Positions 61,170 to 64,000 of a stretch of 64,000 nt of DNA are shown here, piece after piece. Both the position numbers and the translations under genes were made by a program. The notes beneath the pieces were generated by a model. It worked only from the letters and a program-made list of their open reading frames with translations. It was not told where the DNA came from and made no database searches. The stretch spans positions 912,149,009 through 912,213,008 of the forward strand of contig NC_081414.1 of the NCBI RefSeq assembly GCF_030272615.1, read 5' to 3'. This stretch comes from Cryptomeria japonica (lineage: Eukaryota; Streptophyta; Pinopsida; Cupressales; Cupressaceae). Position 1 is the first letter of the stretch, and each line of letters begins with the position of its first letter.

Positions 61170-62930
61170 CTGTTGATCTGACAGCCCGCGTTGATTTGCG
61201 ACCAAAAAGTGCTCGAAACTTAGTTTCCGCAAAGTAGCAAAAGGCGAAGGTGGACCCGACATATAGGTTTGGACCAAAGCTAAACACTGATCAAGTTTCA
61301 TTTGATCGAACGTACAACGTAGTTTCATGAGATCAAGCTGAATGTGTTTTAAGCTTCGCAAAGTGGCGAAAGGGTTTGGCGAGTCCCAGAGATAAGCGGT
61401 CTTGTTTGGTTAAAGAATGATCGGGTTGGAAAAAGATCAATGGCTTCTCGTTGTTTTGTGGCTGGGAGATGCACGAGCTATACCTTCAGCAAAATAGCGA
61501 AAAGGTGGAGGGTCCCACTAAGAGTGGTAGTAAATGTGGTAACCCCAGCTGGCGATGACATGACGGTGACAAGGCACTGAGTTGGCGGTATGCAATGGGT
61601 CCGGGCAAGGTTGTCATAAAAAGAGTAAACAACGAGCAAGTTCTTGAGATCTAACGGCTCGCGTGAATTCGCAAAGATAAGATGCTAGCAAGTTAGTCAT
61701 TGCGAAGTAGCAAAAAGGCCAATGGGCCCAAGGGACAGGCATGGCATGAAGTTAAAAGCAGATCAGGTCTGTTTTGATCTAACGGTTCTCGTGGTTTCAT
61801 GGCTGCAAGCCAAACGAAGAATAATGTTCACGAAGTCGCGAAAGATAGGTGGAAATCACACGGAGGAGTGACATGGCATAACAGTTGCCACTTTTTGTAG
61901 AGGTTGGAAAAAGATCAATGGCTTCTCGTTGTTTTGTGGCCGGGAGATGCACGAGCTATACCTTCAGCGAAATAGCGAAAAGATGGAGGGTCCCGCTAAG
62001 AGTGGTAGTAAATGTGGTAACCCCAGTTGGCGATGACATGGCGGTGACAAGGCACTGAGCTGGTGATATGCAGTGGGTATGGGCAAGGTTGTCATAAAAA
62101 GAGTAAACAACGAGCAAGTTCTTGAGATCTAACGGCTCATGTGAATTCGCGAAGATAAGATGCTAGCAAGTTAGTCATTGCGAAGTAGCGAAAAGGCCGA
62201 TGGGCCCAAGGGACAGACATGGCATGAAGTTAAAAGCAGATCAGGTCTGTTTTGATCTAACAGTTCTCGTGGTTTCGTGGCTGCAAGCCAAACGAAAAAT
62301 AATGTTCACGAAGTCGCGAAAGACAGGTGGAAATCACATGGAGGAGTGACGTGACATGTGGTTTAAAAAAGTGGTTGAGGGCCCGCCTAGGTGTAACCGA
62401 CAGTTATGTGGGAGTAGTAAAAGGGAACACGTGGCGGATTAAGGGTGGAACCAAAAGGAGTTTCCAGGGCTAATGGCCAACTGCCATGTGGCATTTATTA
62501 ACCGAATAACAAGTGGGGTAAGTAATTCCCGGATAAAGGGCCCACTTAAAAGGCATTCATCTCAAGATTGATCCAACGCTTCTCGTTGTTTTGTGACCCG
62601 AAGATGCCCACAACTTAACCTCAATGAAATGGTGAAAACTGTTAGCTGTCAAGATGAGGCGCGATTAGTTAAAAGGATTGATGGTCCCGGTTGGAGTTAA
62701 AGGCCGAGTGATTTGAGTTTGATCTAATGCTTGGCACGGCCTCGCGAAGGAAAAGTGCACCACTGTTAAACTCCGCGAAGTGGCGAAAAGGAGATAGGGC
62801 CCGACAGTAAAGCAAAGAGATTAAACGGAGATAAAGGAGATGTAAGTTCTCGAGATCCAACGGCAAGCATTGTTTCGTGAAAGAAAAGAGCACGGGTTTT
62901 ATGTTCTGCGAAGTAGCGAAAGAGCGAAAC
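61170..62930. repeat. Family of ~130-bp diverged modules
   Basis: A two-part module recurs. One part resembles gatctaacggctcgcgtgaa; the other resembles gcgaagtagcgaaaaggnn followed by gggccca. The second part is seen near 61,229, 61,357, 61,488, 61,702, 61,831, 61,967, 62,180, 62,309, 62,622, 62,774 and 62,909, often 128-135 bp apart. The region is less AT-rich than its surroundings and lies directly before the reading frame at 63,251. Confidence 0.75.
61424..62353. repeat. 478-bp higher-order tandem duplication
   Basis: 61,424-61,875 and 61,902-62,353 are direct copies offset by exactly 478 bp, with scattered substitutions only (such as gctggg against gccggg, and ctcgcg against ctcatg). 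Each covers three of the ~130-bp modules. The short link between them (about 61,876-61,901) is not part of the duplicate. Confidence 0.92.
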
Positions 62931-63250
62931 AGAGGAAAGACTTAGAGAAATTATGACCCATTGGAGCCAGTTTTGAATTCGATTTGGCGAATTTAATTAT
63001 GAAAAGAAAGCCGAAGCATGCGGAGTTAATTTCTAAAAACTTAAATGCCAACTTGCCCTTTTCAGTTCGCATCAACTTGATTGCTAAGTATTGTTTCATC
63101 GAAGTTTGTTGCAGAGCGATTTTCTTCAGGCGAATAATCAGGTTTCTTGTGCTTTTCTTGATAACTCTTGGTTTGTTCTCAAATACTGTTGTGTGAATTA
63201 CTTCATTAGAGGTCTGTGCTAGCTTCTAGTGGTATAATTGTTTGACCAGA

Positions 63251-64000
63251 ATGACACCCAGAAGAGAATTTACAGGGAAAGTGAATTACGAGGACCGAAA
63301 TATCTGTGATGATTTTTTAGAGCAATTAACCATGTCCACCAATGCTGGGGCTAAGGCCAAAGAGCTAGTACCTAAGAACCCTCGTCTAAAAATTGGAGAT
63401 GGCCTTTATGATAAGGGTAATTGGTTGAGGGACCCTGAAATAGGATTGTCAGGCTTAGGACTCTTCAAAGTCGGTTTTGGGCAGAGGAATTCCCCATCTC
63501 CTTTGAATGGCATATGGGAGCAGGATGTAGGAAAGCTTGTGGTCCCAGGTGTTTTTATGGATGTAGATCTGTTAGCCCTGATTGCACATAATTATGACTC
63601 TGTGGCAAGATGCATCAGGAACATAAAGGGATCAGTCTTGATTGAGATAAATGAAGATGAATTCAGGAAAGTGTTTAGACTCAGTGAGTCCTCCAATTTG
63701 TTAGAACCTATTGACTTTGATTCGTTAGCCCAGGTTTACAACACACAAGGGGATCATCTTAGAAGTGGCCCATTGAAATAATTCTTTGTAAAGATAAGAG
63801 GGTTAACAGTTGTAGGCCCCAGCACAATGGAACCATTCTCTCTCAACCTATTCACTCTGAGAGCTAAGGGTATGTATTGGGCATTATGCCAGATTTTTGG
63901 AGAGGATGCTAAAAAGAATATGCCAACCCATTATATGTTAATGATTGCACAAATTCTAAACCCCTCCCTAGCAATAAAATTTGATTATGCCTCATACCTT
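63251..64000 (+). pseudogene. Unrecognised long reading frame, N-terminal part, runs off the window
   Basis: Starts at an ATG at 63,251 (MTPRREFTGKVNYEDRN) and stays open for 176 codons to a single in-frame TAA at 63,779. It then continues in the same frame to the window end (FFVKIRGLTVVGPSTMEPFS, LFTLRAKGMYWALCQIFGED). Sequence character is constant across the stop, so the TAA looks like a late mutation. No known domain is seen, nor any gag, RT or zinc-knuckle motif in the part present. The style of the protein and the repeat-rich leader suggest a gene of a non-autonomous retroelement. The frame at 11,218-13,707 could be the C-terminal part of the same family. Confidence 0.5.

Noticed and set aside
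1..64000. CRISPR arrays, bacterial operons, rRNA or intact tRNA genes
   Set aside because: None seen; the only tRNA-like promoter belongs to the SINE, and the tandem repeats lack unique spacers of CRISPR form.

Overview
The window looks like nuclear DNA from a plant with a large, repeat-rich genome, most likely a gymnosperm. The reasons are long AT-rich non-coding tracts, several old and heavily mutated retroelements, a plant L1-type LINE with an RNase H domain, and an intron-bearing TIR-NBS-LRR (TNL) resistance gene. There are no operons or bacterial features. The species assignment is inference; the element and gene classes are read from motifs.

Layout. 1-3,114: no gene, ending in an AT-rich block. 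3,115-9,153 (minus): a decayed Helitron-superfamily element with an OTU protease domain, an HUH Rep domain, a PIF1-type helicase and an APE-like endonuclease joined in frame after the helicase. This is the Helentron architecture. 10,766-11,217: a second AT-rich block, inverted relative to the first. 11,218-13,707 (plus): the 3' part of a long coiled-coil-rich frame I do not recognise, broken by stops. 15,545-15,915: an ~84-bp tandem repeat. 16,430-22,286 (minus): an old L1-type LINE with about 1.7 kb of foreign DNA in its RT domain. 23,721-23,919: a tRNA-derived SINE with target-site duplications. 27,512-35,569: an 8.06-kb LTR retrotransposon without pol, with 5-bp target-site duplications, inserted in an unrecognised 235-codon reading frame whose halves lie at 35,570-35,993 and 27,223-27,511. 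36,970-43,560 (minus): a second LINE with ORF1 (DUF4283-like) and ORF2 (endonuclease, RT, RNase H), the two overlapping as ATGA. 44,378-46,165: a foldback element with 350-bp inverted arms.

The one gene that looks functional is the TNL gene on the minus strand (56,327 to 48,895). It has a TIR exon, an NB-ARC exon, LRR exons and a C-terminal post-LRR domain. All proposed introns are GT-AG, the phases agree, and a TATA box lies 51 bp upstream of the chosen start. Upstream of it are a perfect 69-bp-period duplication and a fragment of a PPR gene.

57.6-64 kb holds a long gene-free stretch, a small acidic open frame, a family of ~130-bp modules with a 478-bp higher-order duplication, and the start of a second unrecognised long frame. 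That frame runs off the window edge and may be the N-terminal part of the same protein family as the 11-kb frame. The genes do not form a pathway: the window is one resistance gene among layers of nested mobile DNA.
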